From the NCBI GenBank assembly GCA_029846755.1, contig JARWBI010000013.1:1-64000 (forward strand): DNA of 64,000 nucleotides, read 5' to 3'. Under the pieces are notes generated by a model. It saw nothing but the letters and a program-made list of their open reading frames with translations. It had not been told where the DNA came from and did no database searches. Position numbers and translations under genes: made by a program. This DNA is from Falsirhodobacter flavus (GTDB lineage: Bacteria; Pseudomonadota; Alphaproteobacteria; Rhodobacterales; Rhodobacteraceae). Below, piece after piece: positions 37,133-46,253 of this stretch; positions within the stretch are counted from its first letter, which is position 1; each line of letters opens with the position of its first letter.

Positions 37133-37657
37133 ATGATACGCTCCATCCTGATCCATCCCGATCCGCGGCTGAAGAAGCCCTGCGCCCCCGTCGATCAGAT
37201 CACGGACGAGATCCGCGAGCTTGGCCGCGACATGCTGGAGACGATGTATGACGCGCCCGGCGTCGGCCTCGCCGGGCCGCAGATCGGCGTCATGCTGCGG
37301 ATCATCACCATGGATTGCACCAAGGACCCCGAGGCCGATCCGCGCCCCATGGTGCTGGTAAACCCCGAGATCGTTTGGAAATCGGATGATCTGAGCGTTT
37401 ACGAGGAAGGCTGCCTGTCCATCCCCGACCAATATGCCGAGGTGCAGCGCCCCGCCGCCGTGCGCGTGCGTTGGACCGATCTGGACGGCAAGGCGCAGGA
37501 GGAGGAGATGACCGGCCTCTGGGCGACCTGCGTGCAGCACGAGATCGACCATCTGGATGGCAAGCTGTTCATCGACTATCTGGGCCCGCTGAAACGGCAG
37601 ATGATCACCCGCAAGATGGAAAAGCTGAAACGCGAACGCGCGCGCGAGAAGGCATGA
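37133..37657 (+). CDS. def: peptide deformylase
   Basis: A 174-residue active-type deformylase that removes the N-formyl group from nascent proteins. All three motifs are intact: [10 protein letters not shown] (44-52), EEGCLSIP (metal ligand Cys94), and QHEIDHLDG (His136, Glu137, His140). It is first of def-def2-fmt, which pairs formyl addition to initiator tRNA with formyl removal. The stop overlaps the start of the second deformylase-like gene. Confidence 0.96.
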   Translation: MIRSILIHPDPRLKKPCAPVDQITDEIRELGRDMLETMYDAPGVGLAGPQIGVMLRIITMDCTKDPEADPRPMVLVNPEIVWKSDDLSVYEEGCLSIPDQYAEVQRPAAVRVRWTDLDGKAQEEEMTGLWATCVQHEIDHLDGKLFIDYLGPLKRQMITRKMEKLKRERAREKA

Positions 37658-38145
37658 TCCGTCCTTTCGTTCCCTTTCCCGACCAACGGTTGCGGTCCAG
37701 GACCGCCGACGTGGCTGCGATCGACGACGAGGTTCGCGCCATCTGGGCCGACATGGTCGAGACGATGGATGCAATGCCGGGATATGGTCTTGCGGGGCCG
37801 CAGATCGGCGTGATGCGACGGCTGGCCGTGGTGGACTGTTCGGACGAACGCGGACGCGCGATCCTGCTTGCGAACCCCGAGGTGCTTCACGCCTCGGTCC
37901 AGTTCCGCGAGCATGAGGAGGCGAGCCCGAACCTGCCCGGCGTTTCGGCGGTGATCTCGCGCCCTCGCGCTGTGACCGTGCGGTTCCTGAACGCGGATGG
38001 CGTGATGGAGGATCGCGATTTCGTCGGCCTCTGGGCGACATCGGTGCAGCATCAGATCGACCATCTGGCGGGAAAGATGTATTTCGACCGCCTTTCGCCG
38101 CTGAAGCGAAAGATGCTGATCGCCAAGGCGGGAAAGCGGCGCTGA
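37654..38145 (+). CDS. peptide deformylase-like protein lacking catalytic residues
   Basis: A 163-residue protein clearly homologous to the preceding gene: [11 protein letters not shown] is intact and QH-x-IDHLAGK is aligned. The EEGCLSIP motif, however, reads EEASPNLPG, so the metal-ligand cysteine is Ser91, and HEIDH reads HQIDH, so the catalytic glutamate is Gln134. Classical deformylase activity is therefore unlikely. The frame is intact and coupled to both neighbours (four-base overlap upstream, one-base TGATG overlap downstream), so it is maintained. It may be a non-catalytic ribosome-associated or regulatory paralogue. Confidence 0.88.
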   Translation: MIRPFVPFPDQRLRSRTADVAAIDDEVRAIWADMVETMDAMPGYGLAGPQIGVMRRLAVVDCSDERGRAILLANPEVLHASVQFREHEEASPNLPGVSAVISRPRAVTVRFLNADGVMEDRDFVGLWATSVQHQIDHLAGKMYFDRLSPLKRKMLIAKAGKRR

Positions 38146-39029
38146 TGCGGGTGGTGTTCATGGGCACGCCAGAGTTTTCCGTGCCAGTTCTGGAAGCATT
38201 GGCGGCGAAGCATGAGGTCGTCTGCGTCTATTCCCAGCCGCCGCGTCCGGCGGGGCGTGGCAAGAAGGATCGACCTTCGCCCGTTCAAGCACGGGCCGAG
38301 GCGTTGGGGATTCCGGTGCGCCATCCGGTCAGGCTGAGAGGGATGGAGGAGGAGTTCGTCGCGCTGGATGCCGATGTGGCGGTCGTGGTCGCTTATGGGC
38401 TGATCCTGCCGCAAGCCGTGCTGGATGCGCCGCGTCTGGGCTGCCTGAACATCCACGCCTCGCTTCTGCCGCGCTGGCGGGGGGCGGCACCGATCCATCG
38501 CGCGATCCTGTCGGGGGATGCGCAGACCGGCATCTGCATCATGCAGATGGAGGCGGGGCTGGACACCGGCCCGGTGCGGCTGGCCCGCGCTGTGCCGATC
38601 GGGGCCGAGGAGACCACCGGCGAATTGCACGACCGTCTTTCTGCGATGGGGGCTGAGATGATCCTCGAGGCGCTGGCGACGATGCCTACGGCTGTGACCC
38701 AGCCGGAAAACGGCGTGACCTACGCCGCCAAGATCGACAAGGCCGAGGCACGGATCGATTGGTCGCAACCCGCCGAGGTGGTGGACCGCCAGATCCGCGG
38801 CCTCTCGCCGTTCCCCGGCGCGTGGTGCATGGCGGGGGGCGAGCGGCTGAAGCTGCTGGGCAGCCGTGTGGTCGATGGCTCTGGTGCGCCGGGTCAGGTG
38901 CTGGACGGGCTGACCATCGCCTGCGGCACAGGTGCGGTCGAGGTCACGCTGGCCCAGCGCGAAGGAAAACGCCCGATGCGCCCCGAGGAGCTGCTGCGCG
39001 GCATCGTGCTTCCCGAACGGCTCGGCTGA
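38145..39029 (+). CDS. fmt: methionyl-tRNA formyltransferase
   Basis: A 294-residue Fmt that formylates Met-tRNA(fMet) with 10-formyl-THF. [19 protein letters not shown] at the N-terminus, [21 protein letters not shown] with the active-site Asn-His, and the DTG of AGLDTGPV are all present. A C-terminal OB-like domain follows. The start overlaps the def-like stop by one base. Length and motifs are normal. Confidence 0.96.
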   Translation: MRVVFMGTPEFSVPVLEALAAKHEVVCVYSQPPRPAGRGKKDRPSPVQARAEALGIPVRHPVRLRGMEEEFVALDADVAVVVAYGLILPQAVLDAPRLGCLNIHASLLPRWRGAAPIHRAILSGDAQTGICIMQMEAGLDTGPVRLARAVPIGAEETTGELHDRLSAMGAEMILEALATMPTAVTQPENGVTYAAKIDKAEARIDWSQPAEVVDRQIRGLSPFPGAWCMAGGERLKLLGSRVVDGSGAPGQVLDGLTIACGTGAVEVTLAQREGKRPMRPEELLRGIVLPERLG

Positions 39030-39031
39030 CC

Positions 39032-39193
39032 TCAGGCGTAATTGTCCCGGTCGATGGCGGGAAAGGGGCCGTCCGCCCAGATGAACGTGTGAACGGCGCA
39101 GAGGTAGCGGTAAATCGCCTCGTCATCCTTCAGTTCAATTTCCGTATTTTTATCGTAGTCCTCGGCGGTCACCGGTTCGGTTTTCGAGGACAT
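39032..39193 (-). CDS. 53-residue conserved-looking small protein
   Basis: The minus-strand frame starting ATG at 39193 encodes 53 residues with good codon bias: acidic at the start (SSKTEPVTAEDYDKN), then YRYLCAVHTFIWADGPFPAI. It begins inside the 3' end of the next tiny frame upstream (39150-39296), which would couple their translation. It ends three bases after the convergent fmt stop. I do not recognise the family. It is too compact and too well biased to dismiss as noise. Confidence 0.6.
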   Translation of the reverse strand: MSSKTEPVTAEDYDKNTEIELKDDEAIYRYLCAVHTFIWADGPFPAIDRDNYA

Positions 39194-39296
39194 GCTCGAA
39201 GTTCCGACGGAAACGTTCGGACCATTCGCAGGGATGCAAGGCTGCGATCTTCAACTTCCCGGGGTTCGAATGGTTCACGTGATCGTAGAGCCTCAT
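39150..39296 (-). CDS. small protein overlapping the 53-residue gene, start uncertain
   Basis: The frame reads MRLYDHVNHSNPGKLKIA, then LHPCEWSERFRRNFEHVLEN, with strongly GC-rich third positions, so it is very probably translated. From the ATG at 39296 it gives 48 residues. The same good codon use continues about 12 codons upstream ([11 protein letters not shown]), and the frame stays open to 39407 inside rnhA, so the true start may be earlier or use a rare codon. No ribosome site decides. Function unknown. Confidence 0.55.
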   Translation of the reverse strand: MRLYDHVNHSNPGKLKIAALHPCEWSERFRRNFEHVLENRTGDRRGLR

Positions 39297-39327
39297 GACC
39301 TGCAAGAACGCTTCGGTCGGCGAAAGC

Positions 39328-39789
39328 TCACGCGCGGGCTTTCTTGAACGGGGCCATACCCTCGCGAGCCAGCTCGTCCGCACGTTCGTTCTCGGCATGT
39401 CCGGCATGTCCCTTGATCCAGCGCCATTCGACCTTGTGGCGCTGCTGCGCTGCGTCCAGACGTTCCCAAAGGTCAGCGTTCTTGACCGGCTTGCGGTCGG
39501 CTGTCTTCCAGCCGTTGCGTTTCCATCCGTGGATCCAGCCGGTGACGCCGTTTTTCACATAGGCGCTGTCGGTCACGACGATGATCGTGCTTTCGCGCGT
39601 CAATGCCTCCAGTGCCGAAATGGCCGCCATCAACTCCATGCGGTTGTTGGTGGTCAGCGCTTCGCCGCCGTTCAGCGTGCGTTCCTTGAGGATGATGTCA
39701 CCCTCTTTCGCCAGCATCAGGACCCCCCAGCCTCCGGGGCCGGGATTTCCACTGCAGGCACCGTCGGTATAGGCGTAAAGCTCTGGCAT
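39328..39789 (-). CDS. rnhA: ribonuclease HI
   Basis: A 153-residue RNase H that degrades RNA in RNA-DNA hybrids. The acidic catalytic residues are Asp9 ([17 protein letters not shown]), Glu52 (NRMELMAAI), Asp74 (VVTDSAYV) and Asp138 (RADELAR). [12 protein letters not shown] holds the conserved histidine loop. Normal length. The following tiny gene overlaps or abuts its 3' end. Confidence 0.97.
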   Translation of the reverse strand: MPELYAYTDGACSGNPGPGGWGVLMLAKEGDIILKERTLNGGEALTTNNRMELMAAISALEALTRESTIIVVTDSAYVKNGVTGWIHGWKRNGWKTADRKPVKNADLWERLDAAQQRHKVEWRWIKGHAGHAENERADELAREGMAPFKKARA

Positions 39790-39828
39790 GGCAGCGGGCT
39801 ATCCCATGCGGGTCGCCCGTGCAAGACG

Positions 39829-39927
39829 TCAGCGGCGACGTGCGGCCACGCGGACCTTGGCAGGTTCCGGACGGAAAGACAGCGCCAGAACGGCAAGAAC
39901 GGTGATCGTGGCAGTCAGCAGCAGCAT
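39829..39927 (-). CDS. 32-residue single-helix membrane peptide
   Basis: A strong GGAGGT sits seven bases before an ATG at 39927. The frame encodes a hydrophobic helix (MLLLTATITVLAVLALSF) and then a basic tail (RPEPAKVRVAARRR) with a stop at 39829. The ideal ribosome site, the positive-inside tail and the otherwise empty gap between rnhA and ispH support a real micro-protein. No family is recognised. A chance frame remains possible at this length. Confidence 0.5.
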   Translation of the reverse strand: MLLLTATITVLAVLALSFRPEPAKVRVAARRR

Positions 39928-39976
39928 AGTCGGCACCTCCGTAGAAACATCAGCGTTTCACCGAGTCGCGGCGATG

Positions 39977-40939
39977 TCAAACCCTGTCTTGCGGTGCCTC
40001 GCGCAGCACTCGCGGAACTTTGAACTCCACGCGCTCTTTCGCGGTCTCGACCAGCTCTACCGTGGTGTCCCAGCGGGCGCGGAAAGCGTCGATCACCTCG
40101 TTCACCAATACTTCGGGGGCCGAGGCGCCTGCCGTGATGCCAATGCTGCGAATCCCCTCCAGCGCGCGCCAGTCGATATCGGTGGCGCGCTGGACGAGCT
40201 GGGCATAGGCGCAGCCGGCAGAACGGCCAACCTCGACCAGCCGTTTGGAGTTCGAGGAATTCGGTGCGCCGATGACCAGAAGCGCGTCGATCCTGTCCGC
40301 GATGGCCTTCACCGACATCTGCCGGTTGGTGGTGGCATAGCAGATGTCTTCCTTGTGCGGGCCGACAATGGCCGGGAAACGCGCGCGCAACGCCTCGACG
40401 ATGCCGATGGTGTCATCGACCGACAGGGTGGTCTGGGTGATATAGGCCAGCCGTTCGGGGTCGCGCACATCCAGCCCGGCCACGTCATCGGCGGTTTCGA
40501 CCAACAGGACCTCGCCTTCGGGCAATTGTCCCATGGTGCCGATGGTTTCCGGGTGCCCGGCATGGCCGATCATCACCATCTGCAGCCCGTCCTCGTGGTG
40601 GCGTTCGGCCTCGATATGGACCTTGGACACCAGCGGGCAGGTGGCGTCGACGAAGACCATCTCGCGCCGCGCAGCTTCGGCCGGGACGGCCTTTGGCACG
40701 CCATGGGCGGAGAAGATTACCGGGCGGTCGCCGGGAACTTCGTCAAGTTCCTCGACGAAGATCGCGCCCTGATCGCGCAGACCGTCCACGACGTATTTGT
40801 TGTGGACGATCTCGTGCCGGACATAGACCGGGGCACCCCATTTGCGGATCGCCATTTCCACGATCTTGATGGCCCGGTCCACGCCCGCGCAGAATCCGCG
40901 CGGGGCGGCAAGATAAAGGGTCAGCGGGGGCAGGGACAT
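39977..40939 (-). CDS. ispH: 4-hydroxy-3-methylbut-2-enyl diphosphate reductase
   Basis: A 320-residue IspH, last enzyme of the MEP isoprenoid pathway, yielding IPP and DMAPP. The three 4Fe-4S cysteines are in [18 protein letters not shown] and [34 protein letters not shown] and [11 protein letters not shown] carry substrate-binding histidines and the catalytic glutamate. The start at 40939 ([17 protein letters not shown]) is preferred over one five residues upstream. Confidence 0.96.
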   Translation of the reverse strand: MSLPPLTLYLAAPRGFCAGVDRAIKIVEMAIRKWGAPVYVRHEIVHNKYVVDGLRDQGAIFVEELDEVPGDRPVIFSAHGVPKAVPAEAARREMVFVDATCPLVSKVHIEAERHHEDGLQMVMIGHAGHPETIGTMGQLPEGEVLLVETADDVAGLDVRDPERLAYITQTTLSVDDTIGIVEALRARFPAIVGPHKEDICYATTNRQMSVKAIADRIDALLVIGAPNSSNSKRLVEVGRSAGCAYAQLVQRATDIDWRALEGIRSIGITAGASAPEVLVNEVIDAFRARWDTTVELVETAKERVEFKVPRVLREAPQDRV

Positions 40940-40991
40940 CGGTGCGGCCTTCAATGTTGCGCCCCAGAGGTAAGGTCTGCGCCCGCTCAGG

Positions 40992-41564
40992 TCAACGAAC
41001 GTCCTCGACGGGTTCTTCGCGGTCCACCCTCGGCTCGCGCGGGGGGCGGCCGATCACGTCGCGCAATTCGTCCAGTTCGATGAAGTTGTCGGCCTGCCGG
41101 CGCAGCTCGTCCGCGATCATCGGCGGCTGGCTGCGGATGGTGGACACGATGGACACGCGCACCCCCTGCCGCTGAAGGCTTTCGACCAGCGGCCGGAAAT
41201 CCCCGTCGCCCGAGAAGATGACGATGTGATCGACCCGCGGCGCAAGCTCCATCGCGTCCACCGTCAGTTCGATGTCCATGTTGCCCTTGACCTTACGGCG
41301 GCCCTGGCTGTCGGTGTATTCCTTGGCCGGTTTGGTGACCATGGTGAAGCCGTTGTAATGCAGCCAGTCCACCAGCGGGCGGATCGGGGAATATTCCTCG
41401 TTCTCCAACAGGGCGGTATAGTAGAAGGCGCGCAGCAGCTTGCCCCGCCTCATGAATTCCTGCCGTAGCAGCTTGTAGTCGATGTCGAAGCCCAGCGCCT
41501 TGGCGGCGGCGTAGAGGTTCGATCCGTCTATGAACAGCGCAAGCCGTTCGTCCTTGTAGAACAT
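40992..41564 (-). CDS. NYN-domain (LabA/DUF88-like) protein, putative ribonuclease
   Basis: A 190-residue NYN-domain protein of PIN-like fold. Acidic residues sit in [16 protein letters not shown] (near 11-13), [15 protein letters not shown] and [18 protein letters not shown], the expected metal-binding set. Members are putative RNases in RNA processing; a target cannot be read. AGGGGA lies before the start. It is divergent from folK. Confidence 0.88.
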   Translation of the reverse strand: MFYKDERLALFIDGSNLYAAAKALGFDIDYKLLRQEFMRRGKLLRAFYYTALLENEEYSPIRPLVDWLHYNGFTMVTKPAKEYTDSQGRRKVKGNMDIELTVDAMELAPRVDHIVIFSGDGDFRPLVESLQRQGVRVSIVSTIRSQPPMIADELRRQADNFIELDELRDVIGRPPREPRVDREEPVEDVR

Positions 41565-41695
41565 AGTTCGCGTCCCCTATGCACTGTTCCGAAAAAACCC
41601 GTCCACTCGTAATCCGTCTTGCGACAACAATGGGATGGGAACCACGTCGTTAAATAACCGTAGCGCCCTGCTACACAACATGACGAGGGGTCGCC

Positions 41696-42268
41696 ATGGA
41701 AGAAAGAAACGAGGCTTTGGTTGCCGTCGGCGGGAATCAGCCGTTTGGGGGGATGAGTTTGCCGGACACGATCCGCGCGGCGCTTGCGGCGATCCCGCGC
41801 ACTAGCATCGAGATGGTTAACGAAAGTTTTTTATATTCAACGCCTTGCTTTCCCATGGGGGCGGGGCCGGATTATGTCAACGCGGCGGTTTCGTTGCGGC
41901 TGGGCGGGGCGATGGGCGCGGCGACGCTGCTGAATCTGCTGCACAGCATTGAGGCAGATTTCGGCAGGCAGCGGCAGGCCCGATGGGGGGCAAGGTCCGT
42001 CGATCTCGATCTTCTCGCTTTTGGCGATATGGTGTTGCCGGATGGCGCAACCTGGGATCATTGGCGCGGCCTTTCGCCGACCCGCCAGGCGGTCGAAGCG
42101 CCGAATCAGCTGATCCTGCCGCATCCCCGGATTCAGGACCGCGCCTTCGTGCTCGTGCCCTTGGCCGACATCGCGCCGGGCTGGGTGCATCCGGTTCTGA
42201 AGAAAAGCGTTTCCGCGATGCTTGCCGATCTGCCGGCGGCGGATCGCGACGCTGTGCGGCGGCTGTAG
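41696..42268 (+). CDS. folK: 2-amino-4-hydroxy-6-hydroxymethyldihydropteridine diphosphokinase
   Basis: A 190-residue HPPK of folate synthesis. The VAVGGNQPFGG loop replaces the more usual GSN. SFLYSTPCFP, DFGRQRQARWGARSVDLDLL and ILPHPRIQDRAFVLVPLADI match the catalytic signature (R-W-x-x-R-x-x-D-L-D). GAGGGG five bases before the ATG sets the start. It stands ahead of rpoZ on the same strand. Confidence 0.93.
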   Translation: MEERNEALVAVGGNQPFGGMSLPDTIRAALAAIPRTSIEMVNESFLYSTPCFPMGAGPDYVNAAVSLRLGGAMGAATLLNLLHSIEADFGRQRQARWGARSVDLDLLAFGDMVLPDGATWDHWRGLSPTRQAVEAPNQLILPHPRIQDRAFVLVPLADIAPGWVHPVLKKSVSAMLADLPAADRDAVRRL

Positions 42269-42285
42269 GCGCCGGGATTCCTCCC

Positions 42286-42314
42286 TTGTCAACACCCGCC
42301 GCAAGGCTTAAATA
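42286..42314 (+). promoter_or_regulatory. predicted sigma-70-type promoter of rpoZ
   Basis: TTGTCA (-35, 42286-42291) is followed after exactly 17 bases by TAAATA (-10, 42309-42314). Transcription would start about 35 bases before the rpoZ ATG, in the only gap between folK and rpoZ. Confidence 0.5.
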
Positions 42315-42355
42315 GGCCGTTCCACGCCCCCGCCCGATTACAGATGGAGAGACCG

Positions 42356-42712
42356 ATGGCCCGCGTAACGGTCGAAGATTGCGTCGACAAGGTTCCGAAC
42401 CGGTTCGAACTGGTGATGCTTGCCGCCCACCGTGCGCGCGAGATCCAGTCGGGTGCCGCACTGACCATCGACCGCGACAACGACAAGAACCCTGTCGTGT
42501 CCCTGCGCGAGATCGCCGAGGAAACCCAGAGCGCCGATCACCTGCGCGAGCGGATGATCGAAAGCCACCAGACCCAGATCGAGGTGGACGAGCCGGAAGA
42601 AGACGAAATGGCGCTTCTGATGGGCAACGGCGAAGTCGACCGCCCGATGCAGGACGACATGTCGGAAGAAAAACTGCTGCGCGCCCTGATGGAAGCGCAA
42701 GGCCAGAACTGA
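42356..42712 (+). CDS. rpoZ: DNA-directed RNA polymerase omega subunit
   Basis: A 118-residue omega subunit. [28 protein letters not shown] contains the omega signature in two parts. The C-terminal half is acidic, as usual in Rhodobacterales. The ATG at 42356 is chosen over 42344 because MARVTVEDC is the family start and GGAGAG precedes it. rpoZ followed by rsh links polymerase, the ppGpp target, with the ppGpp enzyme, a widespread order. Confidence 0.96.
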   Translation: MARVTVEDCVDKVPNRFELVMLAAHRAREIQSGAALTIDRDNDKNPVVSLREIAEETQSADHLRERMIESHQTQIEVDEPEEDEMALLMGNGEVDRPMQDDMSEEKLLRALMEAQGQN

Positions 42713-42737
42713 TCCTGTTCAGGAAAGCGGCGGGGGA

Positions 42738-44852
42738 ATGATCGATCTCGAAGACCTGATCGCCCTCGTCCGCAATTACAATCCCAAGACGAATGCCGAT
42801 CTGATCCGCCGGGCTTATGCCTACGGCATGAAGATGCATGACGGGCAGTTCCGCCAATCGGGCGAGCCCTATTTCACCCATCCCGTCGCCGTTGCCGCCA
42901 TTCTGACAGAACAGCGGCTGGATGATGCGACCATCGTGACCGCGCTGCTGCACGACACGATCGAAGACACCAAATCCACCTATGCCGAGATCGAGCGCCT
43001 TTTCGGCGTGAACATCGCCGAACTGGTGGATGGCGTCACCAAGCTGACCAATCTGGAACTCTCATCCGCCCAGTCGAAACAGGCCGACAACTTCCGCAAG
43101 CTGTTCATGGCGATGTCCAAGGACCTGCGGGTGATTCTGGTCAAGCTGGCGGACCGTCTGCACAACATGCGCACGATCAAGTCGATGCGCCCGGAAAAAC
43201 AGGCCCAGAAGGCCCGCGAGACGATGGAGATCTTCGCCCCGCTGGCAGGCCGCATGGGTATGCAGTGGATGCGCGAGGAGCTGGAGGATCTGGCCTTCCG
43301 CGTCCTGAACCCCGAGGCGCGCAATTCCATCATCCGCCGTTTCATCACGCTTCAGCGCGAGACGGGCGATGTGGTCCACCGCATCACCAACGACATCCGG
43401 GCCGAGCTGGACAAGGCCGATATCGACGCCGACGTCTATGGCCGCGCCAAGAAGCCCTACAGCATCTGGCGCAAGATGCAGGAAAAGGATCTGGCGTTTT
43501 CGCGCCTGTCCGACATCTATGGCTTCCGCGTCATCTGCGAGCATGAAACCGACTGCTACCGCATCCTCGGCGTGATCCATCACCGCTGGCGGGCGGTTCC
43601 TGGGCGGTTCAAGGATTACATCAGCCAGCCGAAATCCAACGGCTATCGTTCCATCCACACCACGGTCTCCGGCCGCGACGGCAAGAGGGTGGAGGTGCAG
43701 ATCCGCACCCGCCAGATGCACGAGGTGAACGAGGCCGGGGTCGCCGCCCATTGGGCTTACCGCGAGGGCGTTCGGACCAAGAACCCCTTCGCCGTCGATC
43801 CGGCCAAATGGATCGCATCGCTGACCGAACGGTTGGACGAGGACGACCACGACGCGTTCATGGAGAACGTGAAGCTGGAGATGTATACCGATCAGGTCTT
43901 CTGCTTCACCCCCAAGGGCGACGTGATCCAACTGCCCAAGGGCGCGACGCCGCTGGACTTCGCCTTTGCCATCCACACCCGGATCGGGAACAGTTGCGTT
44001 TCGGCCAAGATCGACGGCATCCGCGTGCCGCTCTGGACTCGATTGCGCAACGGCCAGTCAATCGAGATCATCACCGCCGAGGGCCAGCGCCCGCAGGCGA
44101 GCTGGATCGACATCGTGACCACGGGCCGCGCCAAGGCCGCGATCCGGCGGTCCCTGCGGGAGGAAGATCGCAGCCGTTTCGTCCGGCTGGGGCAAGAATT
44201 GGTCCGGTCGGCCTTCGATCAGGTCGGGCGCAAATATTCCGACAAGGCGCTGCGCACCGCCGCCAAGATGCTTGGCCTGACCGAAGGCGAGGAATTGCTG
44301 GCCCGTGTCGGCAGCGCCGAAGTAACCGCCCGCAAGGTGGTCGAGACGCTCTATCCCGAATTCGCGCAGGGCCCGGCGGACGAGGTGATCCAGCGCCCGG
44401 TCCTTGGCCTGCCGCCCGATCAGACCTTCCGCCGCGCCCAATGCTGCCAGCCGGTCCCGGGCGAGCGGATCGTCGGTATCACCTATCGCGGGCAGGGCGT
44501 GGTCATCCACGCCATCGACTGCCCCGCGCTGGAGGAGGTGGAGGACCAGCCCTCCCGCTGGGTGGACCTGCACTGGCAGCCGGGGCGGCATGCGCCGGTC
44601 AACACCGTCAGCCTCGATCTGACAATCGCCAACGATGCCGGAGTCCTCGGCCGCGTCTGCACCTTGATCGGCGAGCAGAAGGCCAATATCTCGGACATGC
44701 AATTCACCGACCGCAAGCCGGACTTCTATCGCTTGCTGGTCGATATCGACGTGCGGGATGTGGAACATCTGCATCTTGCCATGACGGCGCTGGAGGCGGA
44801 AAGCCAGGTGGCCCAGATCGCGCGGCATCGCGACCTTGGCCGCAAGCCATGA
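42738..44852 (+). CDS. bifunctional (p)ppGpp synthetase/hydrolase (Rsh/SpoT)
   Basis: A 704-residue RelA/SpoT homologue. The HD hydrolase domain is at 30-200 (FTHPVAVAAIL, LLHDTIEDT, KLADRLHNMRTI). The synthetase domain is near 240-370 (YGRAKKPYSIWRKM, YRSIHTTV, EVQIRTRQMHEVNEAGVAAHW). A TGS domain follows (FCFTPKGDVIQLPKGATPLDFAFAIH in pieces), and a C-terminal ACT domain begins near LDLTIANDAGVLGRVC. Both active sites look intact, as expected for the single Rsh of most alphaproteobacteria. It controls the stringent response. Confidence 0.96.
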   Translation: MIDLEDLIALVRNYNPKTNADLIRRAYAYGMKMHDGQFRQSGEPYFTHPVAVAAILTEQRLDDATIVTALLHDTIEDTKSTYAEIERLFGVNIAELVDGVTKLTNLELSSAQSKQADNFRKLFMAMSKDLRVILVKLADRLHNMRTIKSMRPEKQAQKARETMEIFAPLAGRMGMQWMREELEDLAFRVLNPEARNSIIRRFITLQRETGDVVHRITNDIRAELDKADIDADVYGRAKKPYSIWRKMQEKDLAFSRLSDIYGFRVICEHETDCYRILGVIHHRWRAVPGRFKDYISQPKSNGYRSIHTTVSGRDGKRVEVQIRTRQMHEVNEAGVAAHWAYREGVRTKNPFAVDPAKWIASLTERLDEDDHDAFMENVKLEMYTDQVFCFTPKGDVIQLPKGATPLDFAFAIHTRIGNSCVSAKIDGIRVPLWTRLRNGQSIEIITAEGQRPQASWIDIVTTGRAKAAIRRSLREEDRSRFVRLGQELVRSAFDQVGRKYSDKALRTAAKMLGLTEGEELLARVGSAEVTARKVVETLYPEFAQGPADEVIQRPVLGLPPDQTFRRAQCCQPVPGERIVGITYRGQGVVIHAIDCPALEEVEDQPSRWVDLHWQPGRHAPVNTVSLDLTIANDAGVLGRVCTLIGEQKANISDMQFTDRKPDFYRLLVDIDVRDVEHLHLAMTALEAESQVAQIARHRDLGRKP

Positions 44853-44863
44853 CGGGTGAGTAA

Positions 44864-45514
44864 ATGGTGTTCAAGCGGCGCGAGCGCCGAAGCCTTGCGG
44901 GCTGGGCGCGCGAGATGGTCTATCCGACCGGCGGTTTCCGCCGCGCGACGCAATATGTCATGCACCGGATGCGCCGCTTGCCGGACGAGCCGCACCGCAT
45001 CGCGCGCGGCTTCTTCGCCGGATCTTTCATCAGCTTCACCCCGTTCTTCGGCTTCCATTTCATCGGCGCCGCGCTGATCGCCTGGGCGATGCGGGGCAAC
45101 ATCCTTGCTGCGCTGCTGGGCACCTTCGTCGGCAACCCTCTGACGACGCCGATCATCGCCATCACCTCGGTGGAACTGGGGCACCGCATCCTCGGCATCA
45201 CCGATCCGATGGATCTGGGGTCGATCGCCGCTGCTTTCGCCAATGCCGGGACCGAACTTTGGGACAATGCCATCGCGCCTTTCACCGGGCAGGCGATGCA
45301 TTGGGAAAGTCTGGCCGCGTTCTTCCGCACCATCTATTTCCCTTATATGATCGGCGGCATCCTTCCCGGGATCGTCATCAGCGGCATTCTCTATTACCTG
45401 ACCATCCCGCTGGTGCGCGCCTATCAGAAACTGCGTGCGTCCAAGGCGAAGGAACGGTTCGAGAAGCGGCAGAAGCTGCGCCGTCAGGCCGAGGCGTTGC
45501 GGCGCAAGGGTTGA
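44864..45514 (+). CDS. DUF2062 membrane protein
   Basis: A 216-residue integral membrane protein. A basic N-terminus (MVFKRRERRSLAGWAREM) is followed by the DUF2062 core FFAGSFISFTPFFGFHF, WAMRGNILAALLGTFVGNPLT and a last TM pair near FPYMIGGILPGIV. The tail is strongly basic (SKAKERFEKRQKLRRQAEAL). Function unknown. The following gene is a diverged copy. Confidence 0.87.
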   Translation: MVFKRRERRSLAGWAREMVYPTGGFRRATQYVMHRMRRLPDEPHRIARGFFAGSFISFTPFFGFHFIGAALIAWAMRGNILAALLGTFVGNPLTTPIIAITSVELGHRILGITDPMDLGSIAAAFANAGTELWDNAIAPFTGQAMHWESLAAFFRTIYFPYMIGGILPGIVISGILYYLTIPLVRAYQKLRASKAKERFEKRQKLRRQAEALRRKG

Positions 45515-45560
45515 TCCCCGGCCCGCCGCCCCCTACTGCTTGGATCAAGGAGCAGGTGGC

Positions 45561-46220
45561 TTGGTTTTCAAACGGCGCGAGAAACAGACCCGGCGGCGCA
45601 GGATCGCCGAGATGCTCTGGCCGCGCGGCGGCTGGCGGCGGGCGCTGCAATACCTGACCCATCGGGTCATGCGCATTCCCGACGATCCGCGGCGCGTGGC
45701 GCGCGGCGCCTTTGCCGGGGTCTTTGCCTGTTTCGGCCCGTATATCTTCCACGACTACGTCATCGCTATTGCGCTGGCCTGGCTGATCCGGGGCAACATC
45801 TTTGCGGCGCTGGTCGGATCGCTGATCGCGAACCCGGTGACGATCCCGTTCTTTGCGGTCGCCGGTGTGTCGCTGGGTCAGCATCTTCTGGGCATCGGCG
45901 AAGGGCTGCCCGCGTGGCAGATCCTTTCGGCCTTCGGCGCGGCGGCGTCCGAAATCCTGCACAACTGCAACGCCATCTTCGGCGAGCACGAGATGCGATG
46001 GGTCAGCCTTTCGCGGTTCTTTCACCGCATCTATCTGCCCTATCTGGTCGGGGGCACGGTCATTGGGATTGTTGCGGGGCTGGCCAGCTACATCGTTGTT
46101 TTGTCGCTGGTCCGTGCCTATCGCGGCTTGCGGACCGCGCGCCTTCGCGACAGAAGCGAGGCATTGCGTCGCGCCCGCGAATTGCGCGGTGGGGATGACG
46201 CTGGCGGCGGAAGGGCCTAA
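45561..46220 (+). CDS. second DUF2062 membrane protein
   Basis: A 219-residue paralogue of the gene before it, with the same plan: MVFKRREKQTRRRR, GAFAGVFACFGPYIFHDY, WLIRGNIFAALVGSLIANPVT, and a basic C-terminal tail. TTG at 45561 is the likely start: AAGGAG lies eight bases upstream and the resulting N-terminus matches the paralogue exactly (MVFKRRE). The family motif SFTPFFGFHF has become ACFGPYIFHDY, so function may have shifted. Confidence 0.85.
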   Translation: MVFKRREKQTRRRRIAEMLWPRGGWRRALQYLTHRVMRIPDDPRRVARGAFAGVFACFGPYIFHDYVIAIALAWLIRGNIFAALVGSLIANPVTIPFFAVAGVSLGQHLLGIGEGLPAWQILSAFGAAASEILHNCNAIFGEHEMRWVSLSRFFHRIYLPYLVGGTVIGIVAGLASYIVVLSLVRAYRGLRTARLRDRSEALRRARELRGGDDAGGGRA

Positions 46221-46253
46221 CATCATGGCAGGGAACGAGCAGGGGGTGGAAGA

